IMG/VR virus record: IMGVR_UViG_3300009703_004110
Location: 248,001-312,000 of that record
Length of the DNA stretch: 64,000 nt
Reading direction: 5' to 3' (one strand)
DNA from: a virus
The notes below the pieces were generated by a model that saw only the letters and a program-made list of their open reading frames with translations, was not told the origin of the DNA and ran no database searches. A program made the position numbers and the translations under genes. Below, one piece after another: positions 7,955-15,517 of this stretch (position 1 is its first letter; each line of letters starts with the position of its first letter).

Positions 7955-8656
7955 CTATGGGGCATTTTTCTGAAAATAGTTTAGTGTCGGCTGAGCTACG
8001 ACAGGTTGCCGAGTCCAATGTTGTGTGGTCTGAACGTGATTCTTGCGAACCCATTTACCAACCCCAACCATTTTACGCCCTTCCTTCTCAAGCCTAATGT
8101 CCTTTAGCTCAGCCGTATGTCTGACCACCAGCCCCTCTCGGGTAGGGCCATAAATAGAAGACAGCCCCGAAAGCCCTGTTACAACTTTTTCGAAAATATC
8201 TTTGCCAGGAAAGGCACCTCGCAGTATAACAGGTACAGTGGGTAGTCTTAAAGCTGATGAAGAAAAGTCTTCTACATCATCCCAAGACCACCAAAAGTCC
8301 AGATCATCATCCCTTACTCCGAAAATCATTAGGTGGGATGGTAATATCGAATACTCAATTGAATGGACTGCGTAGACCCACTCACCAAACACAGAGAGAC
8401 CACTCGGAATGGAGTTTTTCAAACGTGAATGTAATGGCTTTAAGGTGTTAAACGATTTATGCGCTGGAGCACCTGCGTGCGAACGCGCGTATACATCCGT
8501 GCGCGTCAGACACACGTTAGAGCCGTCCATCTTTTCTGTTAATACAACTTCCTCACCCAATAGTACATCTAGATCATCTGCGGTCATAAGGCGATCGTCA
8601 GATGTTGTACCTGGGGAGAACGGAAGGTGCATTGTTCTTGGATATTTTGCAGACAT
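7955..8656 (-). CDS. RNA ligase, Rnl2-like nucleotidyltransferase
   Basis: Seals RNA ends through a covalent lysyl-AMP. The adenylylation motif EKMDGSN places the catalytic Lys at about residue 42. Further motifs are visible: VFGEWVYAVHSIEY (motif III region), EGLVVRH (motif IV) and KMVGVGKWVRK (motif V Lys). At 233 residues it contains mainly the catalytic domain. A second, different RNA ligase lies at 60203. In a phage with many tRNAs, repair of cleaved tRNA is a likely role (inference). It ends in TAG. A promoter and a hairpin precede it. Confidence 0.85.
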   Translation of the reverse strand: MSAKYPRTMHLPFSPGTTSDDRLMTADDLDVLLGEEVVLTEKMDGSNVCLTRTDVYARSHAGAPAHKSFNTLKPLHSRLKNSIPSGLSVFGEWVYAVHSIEYSILPSHLMIFGVRDDDLDFWWSWDDVEDFSSSALRLPTVPVILRGAFPGKDIFEKVVTGLSGLSSIYGPTREGLVVRHTAELKDIRLEKEGRKMVGVGKWVRKNHVQTTQHWTRQPVVAQPTLNYFQKNAP

Positions 8657-8680
8657 GGCAACCTCCTTTAGATAAAAATG

Positions 8681-8714
8681 AAGCCGGGACAGTTTTTTAC
8701 TTCTGTCCCGGCTT
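8681..8714 (-). terminator. strong hairpin in the leader of the RNA ligase gene
   Basis: A perfect 12-bp stem (AAGCCGGGACAG with CTGTCCCGGCTT) and a ten-base loop. On the minus strand it is followed by CATTTTTATC, a U-rich tract. It lies between a promoter-like sequence and the ligase start, so it may attenuate ligase expression as well as end upstream transcripts. Confidence 0.65.
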
Positions 8715-8738
8715 AATCGAAAATGAGATTAGTCAGGA

Positions 8739-8767
8739 TTAGTACGTATATTCTTCAACTTTTTCAA
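8739..8767 (-). promoter_or_regulatory. sigma70-like promoter upstream of RNA ligase
   Basis: On the minus strand TTGAAA and TACTAA are separated by 17 bases. The -35 is near consensus and the -10 is a fair match. It is the only such pair I see in the 8715-8904 gap, which otherwise holds AT-rich sequence without a convincing gene. Confidence 0.4.
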
Positions 8768-8904
8768 CCCTCGTTTAAATCCTTTCTAATGCTACATTGT
8801 GAATCTTTTTTTGATTCTTTTGTTTTTTATTTTTTGTCTATTTCAGTGAGCGACCGGGCTGCCGCTCGATGTATCAGACACTTTATTCGAGCTAGTTTTC
8901 AATC

Positions 8905-9105
8905 TTAATCATCAAGATTGTCGACTAGAAAGTCCCGAAGAGCCCTTGCCTGACGAATGGTAAGACGCATAGAAATATCAGAACGTTCACCGTCCATTGA
9001 AATATCTAGTCGGTTGCTTAGTCGTTGCTTGCGCTTGCTACCAGTGGTTAGATCAACGGAAAACCCGGAATAGGCTTTGCTGGTGGTCTGTAATTCTTTA
9101 TTCAT
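8905..9105 (-). CDS. hypothetical protein, 66 aa
   Basis: Starts MNKELQTTSKAYSGF and ends with a helical acidic part (TIRQARALRDFLVDNLDD). It overlaps the stop region of the upstream gene. The C-terminal helix preceded by strands (RLDISMDGERSDISMRL) suggests a small folded protein. Not recognised. Confidence 0.65.
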   Translation of the reverse strand: MNKELQTTSKAYSGFSVDLTTGSKRKQRLSNRLDISMDGERSDISMRLTIRQARALRDFLVDNLDD

Positions 9106-9385
9106 GTGTTATTTCTCCTTTTGGTTTTAACTCTACACTAATACAAATACCATATTTATTTTTACGCTGTTTCCTGCGCTTTTTCTTATTTGATATTGTA
9201 ATTTTTGGTTCTACTTTTGGAATCTCCAATTTATCTTCGGGGATTCCGCTAAGACTTGCTTGCTTTTTTAATTCCTGACACATGCCTTGGGGCACTAACT
9301 TATTTCGAGCATCAACCCAAAATTCAGTTTCATCTTGAATTACAAAAGCATACTCTGCTCCTTCATATTCAACAACTACTGCCAT
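9098..9385 (-). CDS. hypothetical protein, 95 aa
   Basis: Begins MAVVVEYEGAEYAFVIQDET and carries a highly basic stretch near the end (NKKKRRKQRKNKYG), which could bind nucleic acid. The frame is continuous with the upstream gene except for that gene's TAG stop, with four codons between. No family recognised. Confidence 0.65.
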   Translation of the reverse strand: MAVVVEYEGAEYAFVIQDETEFWVDARNKLVPQGMCQELKKQASLSGIPEDKLEIPKVEPKITISNKKKRRKQRKNKYGICISVELKPKGEITHE

Positions 9386-9397
9386 ACTTCTCCCTTC

Positions 9398-9658
9398 CTA
9401 TCGCTCAAGCCACCCTCTTTCTGGAGCTTGTAGGAAGGTTACGTCGTTTAATCTCGCAGGCACGGTTTCGCCGTTGATATCGGTAAGGACAATAGAAATA
9501 GGACGCTTGGTTGTGCCAACCACAATACCCTTCGTCTTTACTCCTGTTCTGCGATTTCTTACAATCACATTGTCGCCTTTACGGAAGTCATTGATATTAA
9601 AACATTGGAATTCATCCCACGCTCCTCTATCATTCCCTCTTCTCTCATATTTTGCCAT
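9398..9658 (-). CDS. hypothetical protein, 86 aa, SH3/KOW-like
   Basis: Contains NDFRKGDNVIVRNRRTGVKTKGIVVGT followed by TINGETVPARLNDV-like strands: a small beta-barrel pattern with KGDxVxVR and KGIVVG resembling KOW/SH3-type domains of nucleic-acid proteins. Inference only. It ends in TAG. Confidence 0.6.
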   Translation of the reverse strand: MAKYERRGNDRGAWDEFQCFNINDFRKGDNVIVRNRRTGVKTKGIVVGTTKRPISIVLTDINGETVPARLNDVTFLQAPERGWLER

Positions 9659-9755
9659 TTTGTTTCCTTACTACAAGGGTTTCAATTGAATAGGCTACTA
9701 CTCTATTACTCTTTAGTTTTTGTTTTTATCTTAAGCTTTAGAACGGTGACGAACC

Positions 9756-10403
9756 TCATGCCAATCGCTGCTCTAAGACCTTTATTGTCTTGGGATCTTT
9801 TGAATTCAGAATATACACAAGATCATTCTTCGGTAGAAGATACGCCAAAGTGTATTGGACCATACTTGCTTTTGAATCTATAAATCTACGAAGCTTATCA
9901 AGCTTCTTTAGTGTCTCCATATACGTTATTTTTGGTCTGCCATAATCATTATCAAAATATGAAGAACGAACAAAGTCAACAATCTCGTTGTCAAAATAAT
10001 TCTTTTGAATAAAATAAGCAACCAAGTATTGTCTATCATTGAGACATACTCTGTGATAAGACTTTAACTCTCCCATATTTAGGATTATCTTCATATAAGA
10101 CTCTCGCCCGTACTCAGCCTCTATCTTCTCTACAAATTTAGTCCAGTGACTAAAGCGTGCCGATAAAGCCACTGCAAGCATGGCTGCGATATCATGGTCT
10201 AAGTTACCGTCTTCGTCTAGCGGTATATTCGGTTCTGATGCCAACATAAAGTCTTCTCGTAGCGACTTTATCTGCTTTGGCAACTGAGAAGAAGCGGTAT
10301 CAAAGCCTTTTCTTTTGGCTTTAGTCCACTTGACTTTCCCGGCCACAATAGCATCGGCCATAAACATGTGAGCTAACGCATGAGTGTCTAATTCGATTAT
10401 CAT
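9756..10403 (-). CDS. helical protein, 215 aa, HEAT-like group
   Basis: Mostly helical, starting MIIELDTHALAHMFMADAI. The end, LPKNDLVYILNSKDPKTIKVLEQRLA, resembles the end of the 42050-42775 protein (LPFLLGTKNKKLLALLEKKL), so the two are probably paralogues. No catalytic motif seen. Function unknown. Confidence 0.65.
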   Translation of the reverse strand: MIIELDTHALAHMFMADAIVAGKVKWTKAKRKGFDTASSQLPKQIKSLREDFMLASEPNIPLDEDGNLDHDIAAMLAVALSARFSHWTKFVEKIEAEYGRESYMKIILNMGELKSYHRVCLNDRQYLVAYFIQKNYFDNEIVDFVRSSYFDNDYGRPKITYMETLKKLDKLRRFIDSKASMVQYTLAYLLPKNDLVYILNSKDPKTIKVLEQRLA

Positions 10404-10604
10404 TAAATAATCCAGGTTAAAGGTGATAAACTATCAACTGGATTCAAACCAGTCACAACTCAAGAACGTTCAGTTATGTTCGATTGGTACGAACATGCTT
10501 TGTACGATGATCATTCGTACTCATGGAGATACCCTACTTGTCCGCGCTGTCTCGCTCCCGTCCCACGGCAGCGAAGGTGTTAATACACACTCGTGATAGT
10601 TTAA
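10404..10604. other. intergenic stretch with a decayed tRNA-like 3' end
   Basis: No convincing gene. On the minus strand ACTGG-TTTGAAT-CCAGT (10441-10457) forms a perfect T-arm-like hairpin, but there is no matching acceptor stem or CCA. A GTTCG/CGAAC hairpin lies upstream. I read it as a remnant of a lost tRNA at the border of the tRNA cluster. Confidence 0.35.
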
Positions 10605-10679
10605 TGGTACTCCGTAGGGGAATTGAACCCCTCTTTCCAGGTTGAGAACCTAGCGTCCTAACCGATAGACGAACGGAGC
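10605..10679 (-). tRNA. tRNA-Glu (CTC)
   Basis: Complete cloverleaf with encoded CCA: acceptor GCTCCGT/ACGGAGT, D-arm GTCTATCGGTTAGGAC, anticodon loop TTCTCAA (CTC) and T-loop TTCAATT. The discriminator is A rather than the G usual in bacterial tRNA-Glu. Confidence 0.9.
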
Positions 10680-10686
10680 ATATAAA

Positions 10687-10761
10687 TGGCACTGAGGACG
10701 GGAGTTGAACCCGCACAGCTTTGGGTGAAAACCAAAGAGACTACCATTATCCTACCTCAGC
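10687..10761 (-). tRNA. tRNA-Glu (TTC)
   Basis: Cloverleaf with acceptor GCTGAGG/CCTCAGT, discriminator G and encoded CCA. The anticodon loop TTTTCAC gives TTC. It lies seven bases from tRNA-Glu(CTC); together the pair reads both Glu codons. Confidence 0.9.
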
Positions 10762-10800
10762 ATATTAACGTTCTGCCTTCGGCGGCAAAATCTTTGAAAA

Positions 10801-10892
10801 TGGTACACCCGGTAGGATTCGAACCTACGATGAAGGATCTCTCCTTGCCTGGTTAAGAGCCAGGGGCGATCGGCCTCTCCGCTCACGAGTGC
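10801..10892 (-). tRNA. class II tRNA with CTT anticodon
   Basis: This tRNA is 92 bases: acceptor GCACTCG/CGGGTGT, discriminator A, encoded CCA. The anticodon arm is CCTGG-CTCTTAA-CCAGG, so positions 34-36 read CTT (Lys codon AAG). The variable region contains a real extra stem, AAGGA-GAGA-TCCTT, which in bacteria belongs to Ser, Leu and Tyr tRNAs and not to Lys. The tRNA structure is well supported; the amino acid it carries is not clear. Confidence 0.8.
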
Positions 10893-10899
10893 ATATAAT

Positions 10900-11244
10900 T
10901 TATAAAAATATATTCATATTGAAGATCAAAAGGTCTGCTACACTACCTTTTATTTCGTCCAAAGCTTCTTCAAGACTAATCATACTAGCTAACAATAAAA
11001 TACCCAAGGCATCATTCTCTTTAATTAAATCTGGTATATGATCTAAGACCTTCTTGTCTTTCATTTTAAATATTTTTAATTCGTCAGGCTTGTCTGTAGA
11101 ATTAATCAAAAATAAGAAGTATGGAGAATTATTAACTATAAAAGTTGTTACCAGCTTAGTGCCACCATTCATTATCTTCTCACCAATCTTGGTAACCTCT
11201 CCAGTACCAAGTAAGCCATCGGCAAGTGACTGTACTTTGATCAT
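10900..11244 (-). CDS. hypothetical protein, LxxLxF-tail family
   Basis: The ATG at 11244 (MIKVQSLADGLLGTGEV) follows GAAGG and is preferred over a longer upstream frame that would cross the divergent gene. The 114 residues end SVADLLIFNMNIFL, matching the family tail. Before it lies a helix (ASMISLEEALDEIKG), as in other members (helix, then tail). Function unknown. Confidence 0.75.
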   Translation of the reverse strand: MIKVQSLADGLLGTGEVTKIGEKIMNGGTKLVTTFIVNNSPYFLFLINSTDKPDELKIFKMKDKKVLDHIPDLIKENDALGILLLASMISLEEALDEIKGSVADLLIFNMNIFL

Positions 11245-11295
11245 ATTGCCTTCTATTAATTTATATGTTTTGTGTGAACACTTTAGGAGCTTCTC

Positions 11296-11664
11296 ATGGC
11301 GCAAGTAACACACGTAATTAAATCAGTCTTTAGGACCGTAACCACAACAGGTGGCAACGCAGAAACTGTTTTGGATCTGCTCGGAATGAAGTCTGCTGGA
11401 ATTATCAGGCAGGTTCACGTTAGAGCTTCGTCCGGCGGCGGCGCAAACTTTGAAATAAGTATATTTGATAAAGTAGGTGAAGCAACCAACAGTGAGCACA
11501 TCATATACACCGCATCGGGGCAGTCATATGCAACTGACATTGCAGTCACAGGATACTTTGACACCCAAAGTTCCAAAACAGATGCCGACTTGCATATGAC
11601 TTTAACTCCAGCCTCTGACGGGACTTTTGAAGTTAGAATAGACGTCGAAATTCTAATGGGCTAA
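11296..11664 (+). CDS. beta-rich structural-like protein, 122 aa
   Basis: One of the few plus-strand genes, with TTAGGAG before ATG. It starts MAQVTHVIKSVFRTVTTTGG and has alternating strands (HVRASSGGGANFEISIFDK, DLHMTLTPASDGTFEVRID). The jelly-roll-like pattern and absence of motifs suggest a virion or decoration protein; it resembles short phage structural proteins in style only. A plus-direction terminator lies at 12059. Confidence 0.6.
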   Translation: MAQVTHVIKSVFRTVTTTGGNAETVLDLLGMKSAGIIRQVHVRASSGGGANFEISIFDKVGEATNSEHIIYTASGQSYATDIAVTGYFDTQSSKTDADLHMTLTPASDGTFEVRIDVEILMG

Positions 11665-11668
11665 GATT

Positions 11669-11941
11669 TTAACACATGATATGTGGTTGGGCAGTATCAT
11701 AACCTTCGTCATATCGTTCTTGACCATAACGATAAATTGCGTTATCAAGAGTCATAACCTCGTAACGATAATTCTTACCAAGCCCCATAAAGTTGTCTTC
11801 ACGGATCTTCTTCGTTCTAGTTGCTGCTACTTTCTTGGCCTCATCTTCGGAAATATAAATTTCTTCATATTCATAATCATTAGTGGCGCCACTTCTCGTA
11901 AGAACAATGACATATAGATTATATGGAGTATAAGTAGTCAC
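11669..11941 (-). CDS. hypothetical protein, 90 aa
   Basis: Starts MTTYTPYNLYVIVLTRSG, with a helical basic middle (EDEAKKVAATRTKKIRED) and a Tyr-rich end. Convergent with the plus-strand gene, four bases apart. Several small proteins here share the plan of a short strand, an acidic turn, a helix and YRYG. Function unknown. Confidence 0.65.
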   Translation of the reverse strand: MTTYTPYNLYVIVLTRSGATNDYEYEEIYISEDEAKKVAATRTKKIREDNFMGLGKNYRYEVMTLDNAIYRYGQERYDEGYDTAQPHIMC

Positions 11942-11967
11942 TTTTATTATCCTTAATTAAATTATAA

Positions 11968-12053
11968 TGGTGAGGCGTGATGGAGTCGAACCACCCGAGT
12001 CAAAAGACATCTGGTTTACAGCCAGAACCGCTACCCCTACGGTTTAACACCTC
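11968..12053 (-). tRNA. tRNA-Tyr (GTA)
   Basis: Class II cloverleaf: acceptor GAGGTGT/ACGCCTC, anticodon arm TCTGG-CTGTAAA-CCAGA (GTA), extra arm in the variable region, T-loop TTCGACT, discriminator A and encoded CCA. Confidence 0.9.
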
Positions 12054-12058
12054 TCGTT

Positions 12059-12090
12059 AAGACCAGTTTATACTGGTCTTTTTTATTTTA
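12059..12090 (+). terminator. terminator-like hairpin, plus direction
   Basis: Stem AAGACCAGT/ACTGGTCTT with a four-base loop, followed on the plus strand by TTTTTTATTTT. It would end plus-strand transcripts such as that of 11296-11664, and may also act on the minus-strand M50 gene that ends at 12096. Confidence 0.65.
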
Positions 12091-12095
12091 AGCAA

Positions 12096-12722
12096 TTAAA
12101 CTTTGCCCATACTTTGAGTAAAGAAGATTGCTAAAACTCCAACTATCATCATCAAAAAAGAACTCATAAAGAGTCCGCTAATAATAATGCCTAAGCCAAA
12201 CAAAGTTGATATACCTATCGCTATCTGCCGACCCTTTTCTCCGGGCCAAAAGTGATAACAAAAGGACTTTAATATCCTTCCACCATCCATAGGGTATGCT
12301 GGTATTAAATTAAATACACCAAGGATTATATTAATCGCTAAAGCATATGATAATATTGTAATTGTTGCCCCAGAAAGAAGCGGGGAAGTTATAAATAGGA
12401 AACTGGCCAAAATAATAGCACAAATTATATTGAACGCTGGCCCCGCTATTGAAATTAGGGCCTCTTCTTTTGGGGTCCATGAACCTGAATTTATTACTCT
12501 AGCAATACCACCTAATGCCATAATAGTAATGTCTTTTGTTCTATAACCAAACTTCTCTGCTGCAATAGCGTGAGCTATTTCGTGGCCAATCAAAAATACC
12601 ATCACTAAGGCGAATATACCGGCTCCAAAAAGCAATCCAACTAGTGAAAAATTTGGCATCATTATAAGAAGTAGAAATAGAGCACTCCAGTGAAATTTAA
12701 TAGGAATACCAAATAGTTTCAT
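12096..12722 (-). CDS. M50 site-2-type membrane metalloprotease
   Basis: Intramembrane zinc protease. The start MKLFGIPIKFHWSA at 12722 follows GAGGGTTGC and is preferred. The zinc motif HEIAH is at about residues 47-51 in a hydrophobic helix, and the second motif NLIPAYPMDGGRIL supplies the Asp ligand. At least five hydrophobic spans. At 208 residues this is the minimal SpoIVFB-like core without CBS domains. The substrate is unknown; it may act on a membrane or envelope protein of the host or phage. Confidence 0.88.
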   Translation of the reverse strand: MKLFGIPIKFHWSALFLLLIMMPNFSLVGLLFGAGIFALVMVFLIGHEIAHAIAAEKFGYRTKDITIMALGGIARVINSGSWTPKEEALISIAGPAFNIICAIILASFLFITSPLLSGATITILSYALAINIILGVFNLIPAYPMDGGRILKSFCYHFWPGEKGRQIAIGISTLFGLGIIISGLFMSSFLMMIVGVLAIFFTQSMGKV

Positions 12723-12729
12723 GCAACCC

Positions 12730-13065
12730 TCATCTGTTGTAATCATCCTCAAGTCGAACTACGTCATCTAATTCTGTAGTCGAAACTTCCATCAACTCCA
12801 CACTAGCCTCATTCGCTATAAAGCGATGCACAGTACCTGGAGAAACGTGAAAATAACTTCCGGGAGTTAACTTCTCCATTTCTCCATCAAGTTCCAAGTA
12901 AAGAATTCCTTTTAAAACATAAAGAGTTTCTTCTTTTATTTTGTGAAGTTGTTTTGATAATCTATGACCTGCATTAATATGAAGTAGTTTGCCAACATAA
13001 TTATCAGTATGTGCCCAGATTAGCTCATAACCCCACGGTTTTTCAATTCGTTTTGCGTCACTCAT
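12730..13065 (-). CDS. cupin, mannose-6-phosphate isomerase type II-like
   Basis: A 111-residue single cupin: KPWGYELIWAH, HINAGHRLSKQLHK (metal His region), EETLYVLKGILYLEL, TPGSYFHVSPGTVHRF. This matches the C-terminal cupin of sugar-phosphate isomerases/GMP. The enzymatic role is uncertain since the small cupin often works alone in sugar metabolism. It overlaps the upstream gene by eight bases. Confidence 0.8.
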   Translation of the reverse strand: MSDAKRIEKPWGYELIWAHTDNYVGKLLHINAGHRLSKQLHKIKEETLYVLKGILYLELDGEMEKLTPGSYFHVSPGTVHRFIANEASVELMEVSTTELDDVVRLEDDYNR

Positions 13066-13531
13066 TTTGCTGAGACCTCCACATTGGATCGTCTTTTTTA
13101 ACTTCTAAATAATGTTCATCACAGAGAGTTGAGTACCACGGTATATCTTGCCGTATGCGACCATCTTTACCACAAGCTTCACAGATATGATAGCAATTAT
13201 TTTCGGCTTGTTTAACTATCTGGCGAATACCTTCTTCGTTATCTCCATAAACATAGAGACGTAGACCTCCAAATTTTTCTTTTATTTGAACAATCTGCGG
13301 TTTAGTTCCGGTTTCATTAGCTATAGCTTCAATTTTTTCTATAGCGTTCCAGACCTCATTCCTCCATCCTTTGGGACAGGAAATTCCAACGGCAACGTCT
13401 CTGCATGAAATCGGGAAAGCCTCCAGGAGCGATACTAGCCAGATATAAGACTCCTTCCTATCTGGGTCCGAATCCTCTTCCGCCCACTTTTTATAAAGTG
13501 CTAAGCGCTTTTCCCATATTGATTCAGACAT
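13058..13531 (-). CDS. hypothetical phage protein with Cys motif, 157 aa
   Basis: Contains PKGWRNEVWNAIEKIEA, then KEKFGGLRLYVYG and CEACGKDGRIR...CDEHY, likely a zinc-binding site. This KFGGLRxYxxG plus C-x2-C arrangement is common in uncharacterised phage proteins. No function assigned. Confidence 0.7.
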   Translation of the reverse strand: MSESIWEKRLALYKKWAEEDSDPDRKESYIWLVSLLEAFPISCRDVAVGISCPKGWRNEVWNAIEKIEAIANETGTKPQIVQIKEKFGGLRLYVYGDNEEGIRQIVKQAENNCYHICEACGKDGRIRQDIPWYSTLCDEHYLEVKKDDPMWRSQQNE

Positions 13532-13593
13532 ATAATCTCCGGTTTGGTCTGTACAAAATAATAGAACCTACTTCTACATTACCTTTCCGATTT

Positions 13594-14262
13594 TCATTTT
13601 AAGGTACGGAAGTGATGGCTGTATCCAAAATATTTAAAATCTTTCTCATAAAGGCGTCGAACATTTTGTCGTGCCCAGCCATTAGTATAGTAGCTTTGCC
13701 ACGGCTTATGTTCCGTTTTGTTTACTACTTCTAATATCTGATAATCCATTCCTGTTCTGGCGCAAACTATTTTCCAATTTGCGTCTAGCTCTTCAACTCG
13801 TCCAACAAAGTCCACCAGTATAAAGTCTCCATATCCTATAATGTATTTATACTGTGGTGCAATCATATGATGAGGGCAGGCGACCCCAGTATGGCAATCC
13901 CACTCATATGGCGATTTCAAACTTATAGCGTACGTTAAGAAGTCCATGTCTAAAAATTGTTCAATATGCTCAGGATTACATGGATTGATTTCGGCCTTTC
14001 CACTTCTCCATAAGTCTTGATAATAATGATACCAAGAAACAAGTCTGTCATATGGGTTTCTAACCATAGCAAATTTAAAATATTCATTAAAAGCTGCTGG
14101 CTCTAAATATGCCTGCACATTAAGTATGGACTCATGCTTTTCATACTCAAGAGAGTCTTCTCCCGTCCCTTTGTTTGTTGTCCATAATCTATTTGCTATA
14201 CCGCTTCCTGCGGCTTTTGGTATATGGACAAAGATGGTTTTTAATCCTCTATAGGTAGGCAT
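13594..14262 (-). CDS. sulfotransferase-family protein
   Basis: PAPS-dependent sulfotransferases move sulfate to sugars or proteins. The 5'-phosphosulfate loop FVHIPKAAGSGI is at residues 11-22, and the 3'-phosphate binding region AMVRNPYDRLVSWYHYY lies in the middle. At 222 residues it fits the short Sulfotransfer_2 group. It sits between the cupin group and the glyoxylate genes. The substrate cannot be read from sequence; host surface glycans or phage capsid sugars are possible. Confidence 0.85.
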   Translation of the reverse strand: MPTYRGLKTIFVHIPKAAGSGIANRLWTTNKGTGEDSLEYEKHESILNVQAYLEPAAFNEYFKFAMVRNPYDRLVSWYHYYQDLWRSGKAEINPCNPEHIEQFLDMDFLTYAISLKSPYEWDCHTGVACPHHMIAPQYKYIIGYGDFILVDFVGRVEELDANWKIVCARTGMDYQILEVVNKTEHKPWQSYYTNGWARQNVRRLYEKDFKYFGYSHHFRTLK

Positions 14263-14277
14263 ATCAAATAACTCTTT

Positions 14278-15504
14278 TTAAAACTGCTCTTCTTCTGTTG
14301 AATTCCCCATTGCAAGTGTAGACGATTTGTTATTAGATATAATGCTTTTAACTGTGTCAAAATAATAAGTTCCTACTTCTCGCTGATGCTTAGTGGCCGT
14401 ATAACCTCTTGCTTCTGCTGCAAACTCACGCTCTTGAAGATCTACATATCCGGTCATAGCTTTTTCATTATAGTCAGATGCCAATTCAAACATTGAAAGG
14501 TTTAAAGAATGGAATCCGGCCAAAGTAACAAACTGAAACTTATAACCCATTGAGTTTAACTCTTGACGATACTTAGCAATAGTTTCATCATCGATATTCT
14601 TCTTCCAATTAAAAGATGGTGAGCAATTATATGCCAATATTTTTCCTGGAAATTTTTCATGTATTGCATTGGCAAATCGCCTTGCTTCTTCTAAATCTGG
14701 TGTAGATGTTTCACACCAGATTAAATCACAATATGGCGCATATGCTAAGCCTCTTGATATAGCCTGTTCAATTCCGCCAGAGATTCTATAGAACCCTTCT
14801 GGTGTTCTTTCTCCTGTCATATAAGGATGATCATAAGGATCTATATCTGTCGTAATTAACCGAGCACTGTCAGCATCTGTTCTGGCAATAAGAATAGTTG
14901 GTACATCCATAACATCTGCTGCCAATCTGGCGGCCTTTAATGTCATAATAAAATGAGAAGTTGGAATTAAGACCTTTCCACCTAGGTGGCCACACTTCTT
15001 TTCTGAAGATAACTGATCTTCAAAGTGGACACCAGAGGCTCCAGCCTCTATCATCCCTTTCATAAGCTCAAATGCATTTAACGGGCCTCCAAAGCCCGCT
15101 TCGGCGTCTGCTATAATTGGAACCATCCAGTCTCGACTAAAGTGTCCTTCTGCGCTCTCGATTTGATCAGCGCGTTGCAAAGCTCTATTTATTCGCTTTA
15201 CCACATGTGGAACACTATCTGCTGGATACAAACTCTGATCGGGATACATATGACCAGATAAATTGGCGTCAGCAGCAACCTGCCATCCAGAAAGATATAT
15301 AGCTGGTAAGCCGGCTCTAACTTGCTGCATGGCCTGATTACCTGTTAGTGCACCAAGCGCATATGTTGGCTCATCAGACTGTAAAAGTTTCCATAACTTT
15401 TCTGAGCCAGTCCTCGCTAACGAGTGTTCTATTTTAAAGTTACCTCTCAACCTGTCTACGTCTTCTATAGTCCAATCCCGTTGAACTCCGTCCCATCGAT
15501 CCAT
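14278..15504 (-). CDS. aceA: isocitrate lyase
   Basis: Splits isocitrate into succinate and glyoxylate. This 408-residue protein has the active-site motif [14 protein letters not shown] with the catalytic Cys near 171, plus [39 protein letters not shown] and YNCSPSFNW. All are conserved in bacterial short-form AceA. The end shows no truncation of catalytic parts. It starts 13 bases after malate synthase, giving the same aceB-aceA order as bacterial operons. No kinase/phosphatase (aceK) is seen. Confidence 0.95.
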   Translation of the reverse strand: MDRWDGVQRDWTIEDVDRLRGNFKIEHSLARTGSEKLWKLLQSDEPTYALGALTGNQAMQQVRAGLPAIYLSGWQVAADANLSGHMYPDQSLYPADSVPHVVKRINRALQRADQIESAEGHFSRDWMVPIIADAEAGFGGPLNAFELMKGMIEAGASGVHFEDQLSSEKKCGHLGGKVLIPTSHFIMTLKAARLAADVMDVPTILIARTDADSARLITTDIDPYDHPYMTGERTPEGFYRISGGIEQAISRGLAYAPYCDLIWCETSTPDLEEARRFANAIHEKFPGKILAYNCSPSFNWKKNIDDETIAKYRQELNSMGYKFQFVTLAGFHSLNLSMFELASDYNEKAMTGYVDLQEREFAAEARGYTATKHQREVGTYYFDTVKSIISNNKSSTLAMGNSTEEEQF

Positions 15505-15517
15505 TGCAAAATCTTCC

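Noticed and set aside
10534-10716. 60-residue minus-strand ORF
   Set aside because: Most of it is tRNA-Glu(CTC) read as protein.
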